Shown here in pieces: positions 47,701-58,038 of a stretch of 64,000 nt of DNA. The position numbers and the translations under genes were made by a program. Below the pieces are notes generated by a model, which was given only the letters and a program-made list of their open reading frames with translations, was not told where the DNA came from and searched no databases. How positions within the stretch are numbered: the first letter of the stretch is position 1; every line of letters starts with the position of its first letter. The DNA lies in the NCBI GenBank assembly GCA_037954665.1, contig JBBMOL010000198.1, positions 930,001 through 994,000 of the forward strand. The letters run 5' to 3'. Origin of the DNA: Laguncularia racemosa. Its lineage: Eukaryota; Streptophyta; Magnoliopsida; Myrtales; Combretaceae.

Positions 47701-48146
47701 AGCTGCAACTGATCCTCATACACCTGTTTAGGTGTTAAAGGTTTAAGATTAAAGCTTTTCCCTTGGTGAACAAGCGTATACTTGTTAGAAAAGCTATCAT
47801 GAACAACCTTCCTATCAAATTGCCATGGCCTCCCTAACAACACATGACACGCTTGCATTGGCACTACATCGCATAACACCTCATCCTCATACCTACCAAT
47901 GCGAAAAGCAATCAAGGCTTGCTTACTCACCTTAGTCTCGCCACTATCATTCAACCACTGCAATTTATATGGACTAGGGTGTTTAGTAGTCTTGAGTCCC
48001 AGCCTCTCGACAATAAAATTACTCACCACATTAGTGCAACTTCCTCCATCAATGATCAAATTGCAAATATGATCACCTAGATAACATCTAGTATGAAAGA
48101 TATTCTCTCTTTGCACCTCCTCTTCTTCCTTCACCTGCACATTCAA
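44517..48146 (-). pseudogene. pol: A0 protease-RT-RNase H-integrase polyprotein
   Basis: A single frame interrupted once, by TAG at about 47205, where other copies have CAG. The protease has LIIDGGSCTNV (about 48065) and LLGRPW. A charged linker follows. From 47192 the frame is open for 891 residues: RT about 1-245 (FGLTNAPSTF, YFDD); RNase H about 270-390 (ECDASRLGIGAVL to VVADALSRR); integrase HHCC finger about 450-505 and DDE core about 525-690 (SMDF, VSDRDAKF, WEDCLPHVEF); and the GDWVWVH C-terminal domain. The last 77 residues lie in the 3' LTR. It would need stop readthrough. Confidence 0.92.
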
Positions 48147-49363
48147 AGCTCACTCACTACTGCCACTAACCTCCCTATTGCAGGCTCGTCATCATCACTA
48201 GCATCCTCTAATGGAGGCATATCATCCTCTTCACTATCCCCCTCAGTCTCATACTCACCATCATCACGTAGAATCATAACACGCCTATTCGGACATTGAC
48301 TAGCAATATGACCTCTACCTTGGCATTTAAAACATCTAATGTCACGATTTCTAGGAGTAGAAGAATCAGGTTTACCTTAGTTACCGGGAGTGGAACCTGC
48401 TTGCCTATACTCTCCTTTTGGTTTGGTGGGTAAAGGCTTTTCTTCCTTCTTCCATTGGTTAGTCTTCCAGGCGGATGAACTAGCACCCTGTTGAAACCGT
48501 GTAGTACTACTACCTTTCCTCCTGTGTTGGTTCTCAACCTTTATAGCCATATGAACCATATCTTCCAATTCAACATAATGCTGCAATTCCACGACATTTT
48601 GAATTTCTCTATTCAATCCAGTAAGAAACCTAGCCATGGTAGCCTCTCTATCCTCCTCTACATTCGCCCTAATCATAGTAACTTCCATCTCCTTGAAATA
48701 CTCATCCACACTTCGGCTTCCCTGCCTAAGAGTTTGCAATTTGTTGTGTAATTCACAATAGTAATACACAGGCACAAACCGCTTCTTCATCACCCTCTTC
48801 ATCTCTTCCCACGACTCAATAGGTAGTTCTCCATTCCTTCTTCGATTCCACATTAGTTGATCCCACCACACTATGGCATAATCCGAAAATTCAATGGCAG
48901 CAAGTTTCACTTTCTTTCTCCCACTATAGTTGTGACAATCAAACAACATCTCCACCTTCTTCTCCTACTCTAAGTACGCCCCGGGATCATTCTTCCCTTG
49001 GAAAGGAGGAATCTTCATCTTTATACTACTCAGTTGATTATCCTCTCTATTCCTATCTCCTCTATCTTCCCAATCCCTAGTTCCTCTATTCCTACCACTA
49101 TAACCTCTATAACTCCCGATAGAAGGTTCATCAAATTCATCATCCAACATTTCATCTCCACCCCTTTGTACTCTCCTAGAACAACTCTCCCTCTTACGCC
49201 CTCGGAAGACATTTTTAGACTGCTCTAATCTTTGTTCCACCGTCTCATGAATTTGTTCCATGCCCTCCTGAAACATTCTCTTCATCTCACCCCTTAATGC
49301 CTCAATCACTAACCTAGCATCAAACCTTCCCCTCTCACTTTCAGGAGAATGTTGCCTCGACAT
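48147..49363 (-). pseudogene. gag: A0 Gag
   Basis: The ATG at 49363 (MSRQHSPESERGRF) matches A1-A4. Two stops occur: TAG near 48963, where A1 has TGG, and TAA near 48375, where CAA is expected. The capsid core includes SDYAIVWWDQL. The zinc knuckle CFKCQGRGHIASQC is at about 48295-48335, followed by an acidic linker. A frameshift near 48150 separates it from the protease frame, whereas A2 and A4 keep Gag and protease in phase. Confidence 0.9.
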
Positions 49364-49838
49364 AGTTCCTGTAGAAAAAGGTTAGCACGAACACAAATAT
49401 ATATATGATTAAGCCTCATGATACACTCCCTTACGTGTTTCGCTCAAATGATGATATCACACAATCACTCATGTATTCCCACAAGCAATAATGATATCAA
49501 TTCGCCAATTCCTCTTCTCAATTCTCTCGGAACTAACCCAAACTACACCAATTCCCTTTTGTAGAATTCAAAACAACTCTAGGGCTCGAAATTTTCCTCT
49601 CTTTTTTCTTTCCGATTTTTTTTTTTGCCTTTGTTTGTTGCTCTTAATCACATTCCTCTTTTTTTTTTTTTTTGTCGTGATTCTTCCTTTTTTTTGTAAC
49701 AAAATTGAATAGTAGGTACTACACTTTCAATAGACAAGTAACATTATGAAATTGAATATGAACAATTGATATGAATGATTGGAGTTAAGGTTTTGATGTT
49801 ACCTTCCTCAAACCGAACTGATGGTTTAACAAACCTAG
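49364..49838 (-). other. Leader of A0
   Basis: Non-coding, with T-rich tracts (plus strand 49610-49700), between the PBS and the gag ATG. Confidence 0.8.
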
Positions 49839-49850
49839 GCTCTGATACCA
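49839..49850 (-). other. PBS of A0
   Basis: Minus strand TGGTATCAGAGC followed by CTAGG, extending the match to initiator tRNA-Met slightly. A second, decayed copy lies 32 bp away inside the LTR (about 49871-49882). Confidence 0.88.
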
Positions 49851-49853
49851 AAC

Positions 49854-50833
49854 TGATACGAAATCGGTTTGCTCTGATTCCAAACTGATAAGAACCACGC
49901 CAACGTGTGACGAAACCCAATACCAATACGTTTGGAATTTGCTACCCAAGATGCCAAACACACTCAAGTGGAAACTGCGACCCGTTGCCTATAAGTGAGA
50001 CAAGAACCTTGGTATAATATGTAGATGCCACAATTGGGATGAAAGATTGATTAATAAGTCGGGATGAGCGCCACACAATAAAAATCCGATAAGTTCTAGA
50101 TTAGTTCTTTAAAGAACCAAGAGAGGAATTCTCTTAAAGTGTTTTCAAACTTTTATGTTATATATTCTATTTTCTATCTTGTATCTAAACCCTAGGAGCT
50201 TTATATTAGGGTTTACAATTCGTAACAATGATGCCCCAAAACAACATAGCTTCAATAAGTTGTGTAAAATAACAAAACAATGACTTAAAGGCTGGCAGCG
50301 TGGGAATGAAGGCCAGCGGCCTTGGAGCCGGCGTTGGAGATGTACACGACCGTGTACTTCTAGTCGTGTATCTTTCTGTTGAAATTATTGGAGTTGTACA
50401 TGACCGTGTACTTCTAGTCGTGTATCTTTCTGTGGAAATTCTTGACACCATACACGACCGTGTACTTCTAGTTGTGTATCTTTCTGTGGAAATTCTTAAC
50501 ACCATACACGGTCGTGCCTTTGAACCGTGTATACGATCGTGTATGATTCTGTGTAACCTCCAGACTCCTATACAGCCGCGCCTTGTAAGGACACGCCCAC
50601 TTCAACCCGTATCCGTTATGACTTGTACAAGAGCAAGGGCATTCCCATGGTTGTTCCAATCCTTTCCAACTTCATGATTGCTCCAATCCTTTCTAACTTC
50701 ATGGACATCCTTTATCAACCCGTTAAGTGCTTCCTTTAATCGTTTCGCTTGAGTTCTTGTGATCGGTCCAAATGGCACTTCAAGAGGATTTACATTCCAT
50801 CTTCTGGCTTGGCTCCCATCATGGCTCTCATCA
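49854..50833 (-). mobile_element. 5' LTR of A0 (980 bp, extended subtype)
   Basis: TG to CA, with three ~54-bp palindromic repeat units at about 50342-50503 and the polyprotein-tail copy near its high-coordinate end. Confidence 0.88.
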
Positions 50834-51773
50834 GTGAGCTAATGCCCAGTATGTATAACACAAACACACATGCATGAACAATCATGAACAAGTGTCACAC
50901 ACGTTATGCAATACTTAAATACAAACAACCATTTCCTTAATGCATTTAGGTCCACAAGCAACAATAGGGCACCCATGACCCCCTTAACACACTTAACACA
51001 TTGGAACATGATTTAGTGATGGGAACTACCACAATGGGCCCTACACCCATGTACACTTAAACTTGGTGATGGAAACTGCCACTACAAGCCCCACAGTCAT
51101 GTCTACTTAAACCTTAAACTTGGTGATGAGAACTGCCACTATGGGCTCCACACGCATGTACATTTAAACCACTTAATCAACATTTAACCCAGATTATTTC
51201 TAAGCACAACTTCACTAAGGACAACGTCACATAAGGATCATTAGAGTGCTCCCTAGAGATCTGCCATTACGGGCTCCTAGGCCGAGCCAAGGACATACAA
51301 CATACAACTTAAACACTTAAGCCAAATAATTCATCTTAATCAATTTCAACACATATACTAACTTAAGCAAACACTGGACAGCACACAAGTTACATGTATC
51401 TTGAATCTTAACCTTAAGCACTTCCCAGTCTTGGACTTAATCTAAATGGAAATTTATACAATCAATAAGTTCTTCTTAGTATTCAATCTAAGATCAATAT
51501 CATTCTTAATTTTCTTAATCCTTTTCATTTAATTCCTCTAAGGCATTACTAGCTATTTAGGTTGCGTGAAAATTAGTTTAATTTAAAGTTAGATGAGTAT
51601 ATAATTATGTTATACTTTATTCAACACGGTCATGTTGGGAACCGTATTGCTCAACACGAGTTGAAGCATGACCGTGTTATGGGTTGTGTATCTTTTGATG
51701 AAAAACTTGGTTTCAATACGGTTGGAACACGACTATATTGGGAGGTCGTGTTCTTCTTCATTTAACATGATCA

Positions 51774-52019
51774 GATAGGAATCAAAATCCGACAAGACCT
51801 ATCATTAGGGCAAGAGCCAAAGGATTTCAAATCTTGGTGATGAGGGCCCATTTTGAGCAAATCGACCCCAAAATTATTTGTTTACTGACTTCTTTTCTAT
51901 TACTCATGTATTGTATATTCCAACAGACACACTTATCAGGCTTTACAGGGTGATGGACAAACTCACTAAGACTCAGCTTGTGGGTTATCCATGGACCGAC
52001 TTGAACCAACGATGAGTTA
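51774..52019 (+). mobile_element. C3: family C LTR start, cut by A4
   Basis: It matches the first ~245 bp of the C LTR (compare 36640-36885); its first bases are eroded. It is interrupted by A4 at 52020. Its continuation lies beyond the right window edge if the nesting is simple. Confidence 0.75.
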
Positions 52020-52858
52020 TGATACGAACCACGCCAACCCGTGACGAAACCCAATACCAATATGTTCGGAAATTCATTGCCTAAGACGCCCAAACACCTA
52101 AAGTGGAAACCACGACCTGTTGTCTATAAGTGAGACAAGAACCTTGGTATAAAAATGAAGACGCCACAATCGGGATGGAAGACTGATTGATAAGTCGGGA
52201 TGAACGTCACGGAAATCAATCCGATAAGTTCGATTTAGTTCTTGAAGAACCAAGAGAGGTGCCTCTCAAAAGTGTTTAATGTTCAAAGATGTATATTCTT
52301 AGTTGTTCTAAACCCTAGGAGCTTTTATACTAGGGTTACAATTCGTGAAAAACAACTCCAAAACGACGTAGCTTAGATAAGTTGTGGAAAAATACGAAAT
52401 AGAACAAGCTGGCCGGCAGAGGATACACGGCCGTGTACACGACCGTGTACTTTGGCCCTGTACTTTTCTGTGCACATTCCGGCCACATACACGACCGTGT
52501 ACTTCTGGTCGTGTACCTTCTTGTGGATTTGCTTGACTCCATACACGACCGTGCCTTTTAGCCGTGTATGATTCTGTGCAATCTTGGAATTCCTATACGG
52601 CCGTGCCTTGAACATACACGCCCTCTTCAACCCATGTCTGGTGTGACTTGTATAAAAGCAAGGGTCTTCCCATGGTTGTTCCAATCCGTTCCAACTTCAT
52701 GATTGCTCCAATCCTTTCCGGCTTCATGGATAACCTTTATCAACCCGTTAAGTGCTTCTTTGAATCGTTTCGCTTGATTTCTTGTGATCGGTCCAAGCGG
52801 CACTTCAAGAGGATCCACATTTCTTCTTCCGACTTGGCTGTCATCATGGATCTCATCA
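52020..52858 (-). mobile_element. 3' LTR of A4 (839 bp, short subtype)
   Basis: It starts (plus strand) TGATACGAACC directly against C3 sequence, confirming that a non-extended LTR exists. TACACG-CGTGTA palindromes lie at 52420-52600. The polyprotein tail is open here too (52818-52627). Confidence 0.85.
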
Positions 52859-52865
52859 TTCCCCT

Positions 52866-53886
52866 TGATAGGAATCAGACTTTTCCAAGACCTATCACCA
52901 AGGCCCGAGCTAAGGGTCTCCAGAATTTAGTTATGAGGGTTTTGCTAGAGAAACCTAACCTTGAGAAGTCTAACTCACTTTCTACATCTTTTCACTATAA
53001 TTTTGATGCATTTCAGCAGGTTCATTTGTCAGTCTTACAGGATACAAAAACACCTTTATTACTGAGTGAATCAGGGTTGTCAACTGAAACTGATTCAAAA
53101 GCTTCTTGAAGACCGGCATCTTGAAGGACCATTTCTTTATATATTTACTCTTTTATGAACTATTTTTGGTTGTATTTTGGTTTTGGGACACTTTTTTTTC
53201 CATGTAATTTTCATTTAGGGCTAGCCACCTTAAAAGTGGCAAACTTGTAATTTTGAGCACTTTTTAACCCTAGAAGTAGCAAGTATAAATACTTGCTTAA
53301 GAGAGGGTTTAGGGAGCTTATTTTTGCAGAACATACACTCTCTTTTCACGTGTGAATTAGGGTTCATACCTTAGTTCCAACTCTTATCAATTTCAATTCC
53401 AAGACTTCAAATTGTGGTGAGTGCAACAATTGGAATTTGTGAGTCATATCAATTCCTACTTGTTGTGATTTCTTTTCCTCTCTAGTGTGTTGTATCTAGG
53501 GTTGATTAGAGATAGTTCTTGGTCAGATTTACATCTTATTGTACACAAATTCATTTGATTATTTGAAAGAATTATCAAGTTGATTCAATTCATCATTAAG
53601 GATTTCTTTGCTAGCGTGAATTTCACCATTTAGAAAAGGGATCTTCCTTCACGGTTTTCTTTGTCAAATTGAGGCTTGATTTTCGTGGATTATATGATAT
53701 TAGAAGTGTTATTAGAAGCCATTTCCATTGTGGTATTCAGATTATATCATTAGTAGGTTGAATTTCATCATTTCAACATTAGGGTTCACTAGAAAAGTGC
53801 CATTTTTGGGATCCGATTTTGCCTAGACTTGAGATATCTTTTCTTAAGTCTTTTGAATGTGCTTTAAAGTGTGATTAGGCACATCA
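52866..53886 (+). mobile_element. C4: solo family C LTR (1021 bp, not extended)
   Basis: Perfect TSD cccct (52861-52865 and 53887-53891), inside the A4 purine tract. The TATA palindrome is at 53279-53296. Its first 244 bp differ strongly from other C LTRs at the DNA level but keep an open frame with the Arg/Lys pattern RPITKARAKGLQ, stopping at 53109. Confidence 0.9.
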
Positions 53887-54762
53887 CCCCTCCTCTTGAA
53901 AAGGATTTGTCCTCAAATCATTGCCTGCATCAAATGGACTCAGATCAGTAACATAAAATGTGACACTTACTGGATACTCACTTGGTAAATTTTTCTTGTA
54001 GGCATTATCATTGATTTTCTCAAGCATCGGAAATGGACCGTCTCCCCTAGGGTTCAACTTGGATCTCCTCTGCAATGGAAAACTCTCCTTGCGAAAATGC
54101 ACCCAAACCCAATCTCCAGGCTGAAAAATCTTGGGTCTCCTGTCCTTGTTCACCCTTGAAGCGACCCTGGCATTTTGTTTCACAATCATAATCTTTACCT
54201 GTGTATGTAGCTTTCTCACGAAATCTGCCTTAGAATCAGCATCAAAACTCATAGACTTGTTAAGTGGCAATGGCAATAAATAAACAGGAACCAATGGGTT
54301 AAAACCACACACAATCTCAAATGGTGAACAATGAGTAGTGCTATATAAAGCCCTGTTATATGCAAACTCCACAAATGGTAGACAATCCTTCCAAGTCCTA
54401 ATGTTCTTCTCTATGATTGCTCCTAACAATTGAATTAAAGTCTTGTTAACCACATCAATTTGCCCATCAATTTGTGGGTGACAGATAGTTGAAAACATCC
54501 GTTTAGTTCCCAACCTTTCCCACAATACTCTCCAAAAATGACTCAAAAATTTCTCATCTCGATCACTAACAATGCTTCTAGGTATACCATGCGGACGCAC
54601 TACCTTTCTAAAGAACAAATCAACAATGTGTATAGCATCATCAGTTTTATGACAAGGAAAGAAATGAACCATTTTAGAAATCCTATCCACAACCACAAAA
54701 ATAGAATCTCGACCATGCCTAGGCCTAGATAATCCTAACACAAAATCTATGGAAATGTTTAT
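53884..54762 (-). pseudogene. A4 integrase core and C-terminal domain
   Basis: Open from 54741 to 53884 (285 residues; the last codon overlaps the C4 edge). It keeps IVSDRDEKFLSHFW, a WKDCLPFVEFAYN segment and GDWVWVHFRKE. A stop near 54763 separates it from the RT stub; the join is the one seen in A2. It diverges noticeably from A0. Confidence 0.82.
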
Positions 54763-55266
54763 CTATGGCTCACGAGGAATGACACTATACTCATATAACC
54801 AATCTAAGAAGTCATCTAAACAAGGAATATGATGACGATACTTTACCGTAAGGTTGTTGATGGCGCGACAGTCAACACACATTCTCCATGTCCCATCCTT
54901 CTTAGGCACCAAAATCACAGGCACTGCACATGGACTCATGCCTTCTCTCACGTATCCCTTCTCCATTAACTCATCTACCTGCCTTTGGTGTTCCTTCGGA
55001 AAGACATTTTCAAAATCCTGCACAAGAGACTCAACCACACTAGGCAAAGCATTAGATAATTCGTTAGTAGTCAAACATGTTTCTTTAAAAACCAGAAACA
55101 ACATAGGTTGCCTCATCACTAACGCTCTCCTTACTACACTTGCTCTCGCCACACAACTCTCCTTTTGCAAGGCTGCCCTCTGCTTTTCACTCACCACCAA
55201 AGTTGATCCCCCTTCAACTTGGCCTCTCACACTCTTTCCAGCCTTCCTCTCCTTTTCCTTTTGATC
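54763..55266 (-). pseudogene. A4 linker and RT N-terminal stub
   Basis: The open frame 55230-54763 has the linker, a further in-frame loss before ELMEKGYVREG compared with A0, then MCVDCRAINN and LDDFLDWLY, joining to SVIPREP of the integrase. No catalytic RT residues remain. Confidence 0.8.
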
Positions 55267-56071
55267 TTAACTTTTATATTCCTTTTTCTTCTCATTGTCT
55301 TTTGCTCTCTCACTCTCACTCTGCTTTTCACTCACCTTATGTTTTGCAAAAGACTGTTGTAGCTGCAACTGGTCCTCATACACTTGCTTAGGTGTTAAAG
55401 GTTTAAGATTAAAGCTTTTCCCTTGGTGAACAAGCATATACTTGTTAGAAAAGCCATCATGAACAGCCTTCCTATCAAATTGCCATGGCCTCCCCAACAA
55501 TACATGACATGCTTGCATTGGCACTACATCACATAACACCTCATCCTCATATCTACCAATGCGAAAACCAATCAGGGCTTGCTTACTCACCTTAGTCTCA
55601 CCACTATCATTCAACCACTGCAATTTATATGGACTAGGGTGTCTAACAGTTTTGAGCCCCAGCCTCTCAATAATAAAATTGCTCACTACATTGGTACAAC
55701 TTCCCCCATCAATAATCAAACTACAAATGTGATCTCCTAGATAACATCTAGTATGAAATATATTCTCTCTTTTCTTATCTCCTCTATCTTCCCAATCCCT
55801 AGTTCCTCTATTCCGACCACTATATCCTCTATAACTCCCGCTAGAAGGCTCATCAAAGTCATCATCCGACATTTCATCTCCACCCCTCGGTACTCTCCTT
55901 CTTACGCCCTTGGAATACGTTTATGGATTGCTCTAGTCTTTGCTCTACCGTCTCATGAATTTATTCCATTCCCTCTTGGAACATCCTCTTCATTTCTCCC
56001 CTCAATGCCTCAATTACTAACCTAGTATCAAACCTTCCCCTCTCACCTTCAGGAGAATGTTGTCTCGACAT
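55267..56071 (-). pseudogene. A4 Gag-protease fusion
   Basis: The ATG at 56071 starts Gag. A small deletion breaks the frame near 55900. From 55872 the frame reads Gag DWEDRGDKK fused to protease RENIFHTRCYLGD, with IIDGGSCTNV and LLGRPWQFD intact, to a stop at 55267. This is the same junction as A2. Confidence 0.83.
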
Positions 56072-56571
56072 AGTCCTTGCAGAAAAGATTAGTACTAACA
56101 CAAATATATATATAATTAAACCTCACGATACACTCCTTTATGTGTTTCGCTCAAATGATGATGTCACACAGTCACTCGTGTATTCTCACAAATAATGATG
56201 ATATCAACTCGCCAATTTCCTCTTCTCAATTCTCTTGGAACTAACCCGAACTACACCAATTTCCTTCCGTAGAATTTAAAACAACTCTAGGGTTCGTAAA
56301 TTTTCCTCTATTTTTCTATCCGAATTTTTTTTTGTTTTGGTTATTGCTCTTGATCACGTTTTTCTTTTCTTTTCTTTCCTCTTCTTTTTTTTTGTCGTGA
56401 TTTTTACTCTTTTTTTTTTTTAACAATCGCCTAGTCGATATTACACAATTAAAAGACAATCATACTACGAAATTGAATACGATAATTGATATGAACGATG
56501 GAGTTAGGTTTTGATATTACCTTCCTCAACCGAACTTGATGTTTTGACAAACCTAAGCTTTGATACCAAAC
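56072..56571 (-). other. Leader and PBS of A4
   Basis: Leader 56072-56556. The PBS at 56557-56568 reads TGGTATCAAAGC on the minus strand (one mismatch). Confidence 0.75.
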
Positions 56572-56602
56572 TGATACGAACCACGCCAACCCGTGACGAA
56601 AC

Positions 56603-58038
56603 TGATCGTTGCCAATCGTAGCTTTAATATTTATAATGCCTGTTCCTAATTCTAACTACGTTGCAATAGGCAAGTGTACCTACCGTGGACGTAGTATAGT
56701 GTCAAGTACAGGGTCGTCCCATAGAGATACACCAACTACTAGTATTAACCTCGTTCCTATTATCTAACCAACACTTAAATATGTTGGTTGAAACTTAATT
56801 ACTCAAATCTTAAAACTAATAACTCACTAACAACAATGGTTCTGAAGATTTATCAATTGGCAAAAGCAACCTAGATCTTATTCTACTCCTTCTCTATCAT
56901 GTAATTCATTAGATTTATGAGGATTGGTGTAGTTGACTTTTTATACTGTTGAATTCCCTAGTCAAATTAACTACTTTCTCAAGTATATTAACCTATCTAA
57001 TCCTAGATTTATCAAATAGGATCTCTCCTTATTTAATAGCAACGTAGAATTGCATAAAGCGTGTGAATTCGCATCAAAACAATCGATGTAAACAGAAGAC
57101 TCTTGTTTCCTATCTTTAGAAGAACAATCAAGTCTCATTAATTGCATTAAATCTAATCATAAGAGCAATTTCTCAATTAACTAATATGATATCATGCATA
57201 AATTCATATTCTGGATCTATGAATCTAAGAAACAATTGAAGGGCATGCAATTAATCATAAGAAAGTCAACAACTTCGCATTAAAAACTGAATCTTCATCA
57301 CATGACAGAGAACTTTTGAATAAAATCTAGATTTAGAGTCTACGCCTCCATGAATTGGACAAAAGAAATACAATTACGGGAAGAATAATTAAAATTCATA
57401 GTCACAACCCTTAAAGATGAAATCTTCTCCTTCGTGGGTCTTCAACCTCCTTTGGAACTGATAGAATCTTCTTTCCCCTGCTACTATGTGTGTCAGAGCA
57501 AGTACAAAATTCGGAACCTCTATTCTAGGGCAACTAATGGTCTATTTATACATGTACCCGGGTTGGATACATACACGAGTGGATACACGAGTAGTGTATC
57601 TGGTTCGTGTATCTCATGCTTGCTTCCAAGTGTCCTTATGTGAATATACACGAGCAAGTACATGGGAGTGTACATTGGTCGTGTATTTGAAACATCGTTG
57701 AACAACAGCAAAACTTAGATACACAAGCAAAGTACATGGGCGTGTACTTTGCTCGTGTACTTTCCAGACATCCACTTCAGTATACACAAGCAAAGTACAT
57801 GGGCGTGTATCTCGCTTTTTTACTTTCCATAATTCTTTTCTTCACATGTATTGTATCCAATTCCTTCCAAACTTGATCCGACTCTTCAAAACTCCTTCCC
57901 TTAGCTCCAAAATACTCTAGAAGATCCTGAAATTAACATTCATTCCATTAAGCATCATTTTCTTCAACAAATCATCTAAAAATTCAACAATAAAGCACAA
58001 TTTCATTACTCTAGATAAGGGTATTTTGCGACTTATCA
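56603..58038 (-). mobile_element. 3' LTR of F2 (1436 bp, Athila-like)
   Basis: Minus strand TGATAAGTCGC to GATCA. The purine tract TGCGGGGAAGTT abuts it (58039-58050). It carries several ACACGAG/GGGCGTGTAC palindromic blocks at 57565-57820. F1 (2590-9386) is another copy. Confidence 0.82.

Larger units (their letters stand above)
43883..50833 (-). mobile_element. A0: near-complete family A Ty3/Gypsy element (6951 bp)
   Basis: TSD gtaag (43878-43882) and gtgag (50834-50838), one mismatch; the empty site is seen in the other B LTR near 33069. On the minus strand it has a 5' LTR (49854-50833), PBS (49839-49850), leader, gag, protease, RT, RNase H, integrase, purine tract (44749-44765) and 3' LTR (43883-44748). 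It is the only copy here with all domains. RT and integrase sequence places it among chromoviruses, nearest CRM/Reina by eye; no canonical chromodomain is visible. Confidence 0.92.
43540..51773 (-). mobile_element. 5' LTR of element B, split by A0
   Basis: The two parts 43540-43882 and 50834-51773 together match 32688 to about 33960. A0 sits between them at GGGT(A/G)AG. ACACG-type palindromes occur at 51610-51760. The outer end is missing, cut where C3 begins. Confidence 0.8.
52020..56602 (-). mobile_element. A4: second copy of the family A deletion derivative
   Basis: Minus strand, with a 3' LTR (52020-52858), purine tract interrupted by C4, integrase, RT stub, protease, gag start, leader (56072-56556), PBS (56557-56568) and 31 bp of 5' LTR (56572-56602) before F2. 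Both deletion junctions match A2. The LTR is the short subtype, without the embedded PBS. Confidence 0.85.

Noticed and set aside
50337..50510. Regular repeat units resembling a CRISPR array
   Set aside because: Units are near-identical ~54-bp tandem repeats with no unique spacers, in a plant LTR.
57434..57711. Overlapping frames on both strands in the F2 LTR
   Set aside because: They follow the ACACG palindromic blocks and match nothing coding.
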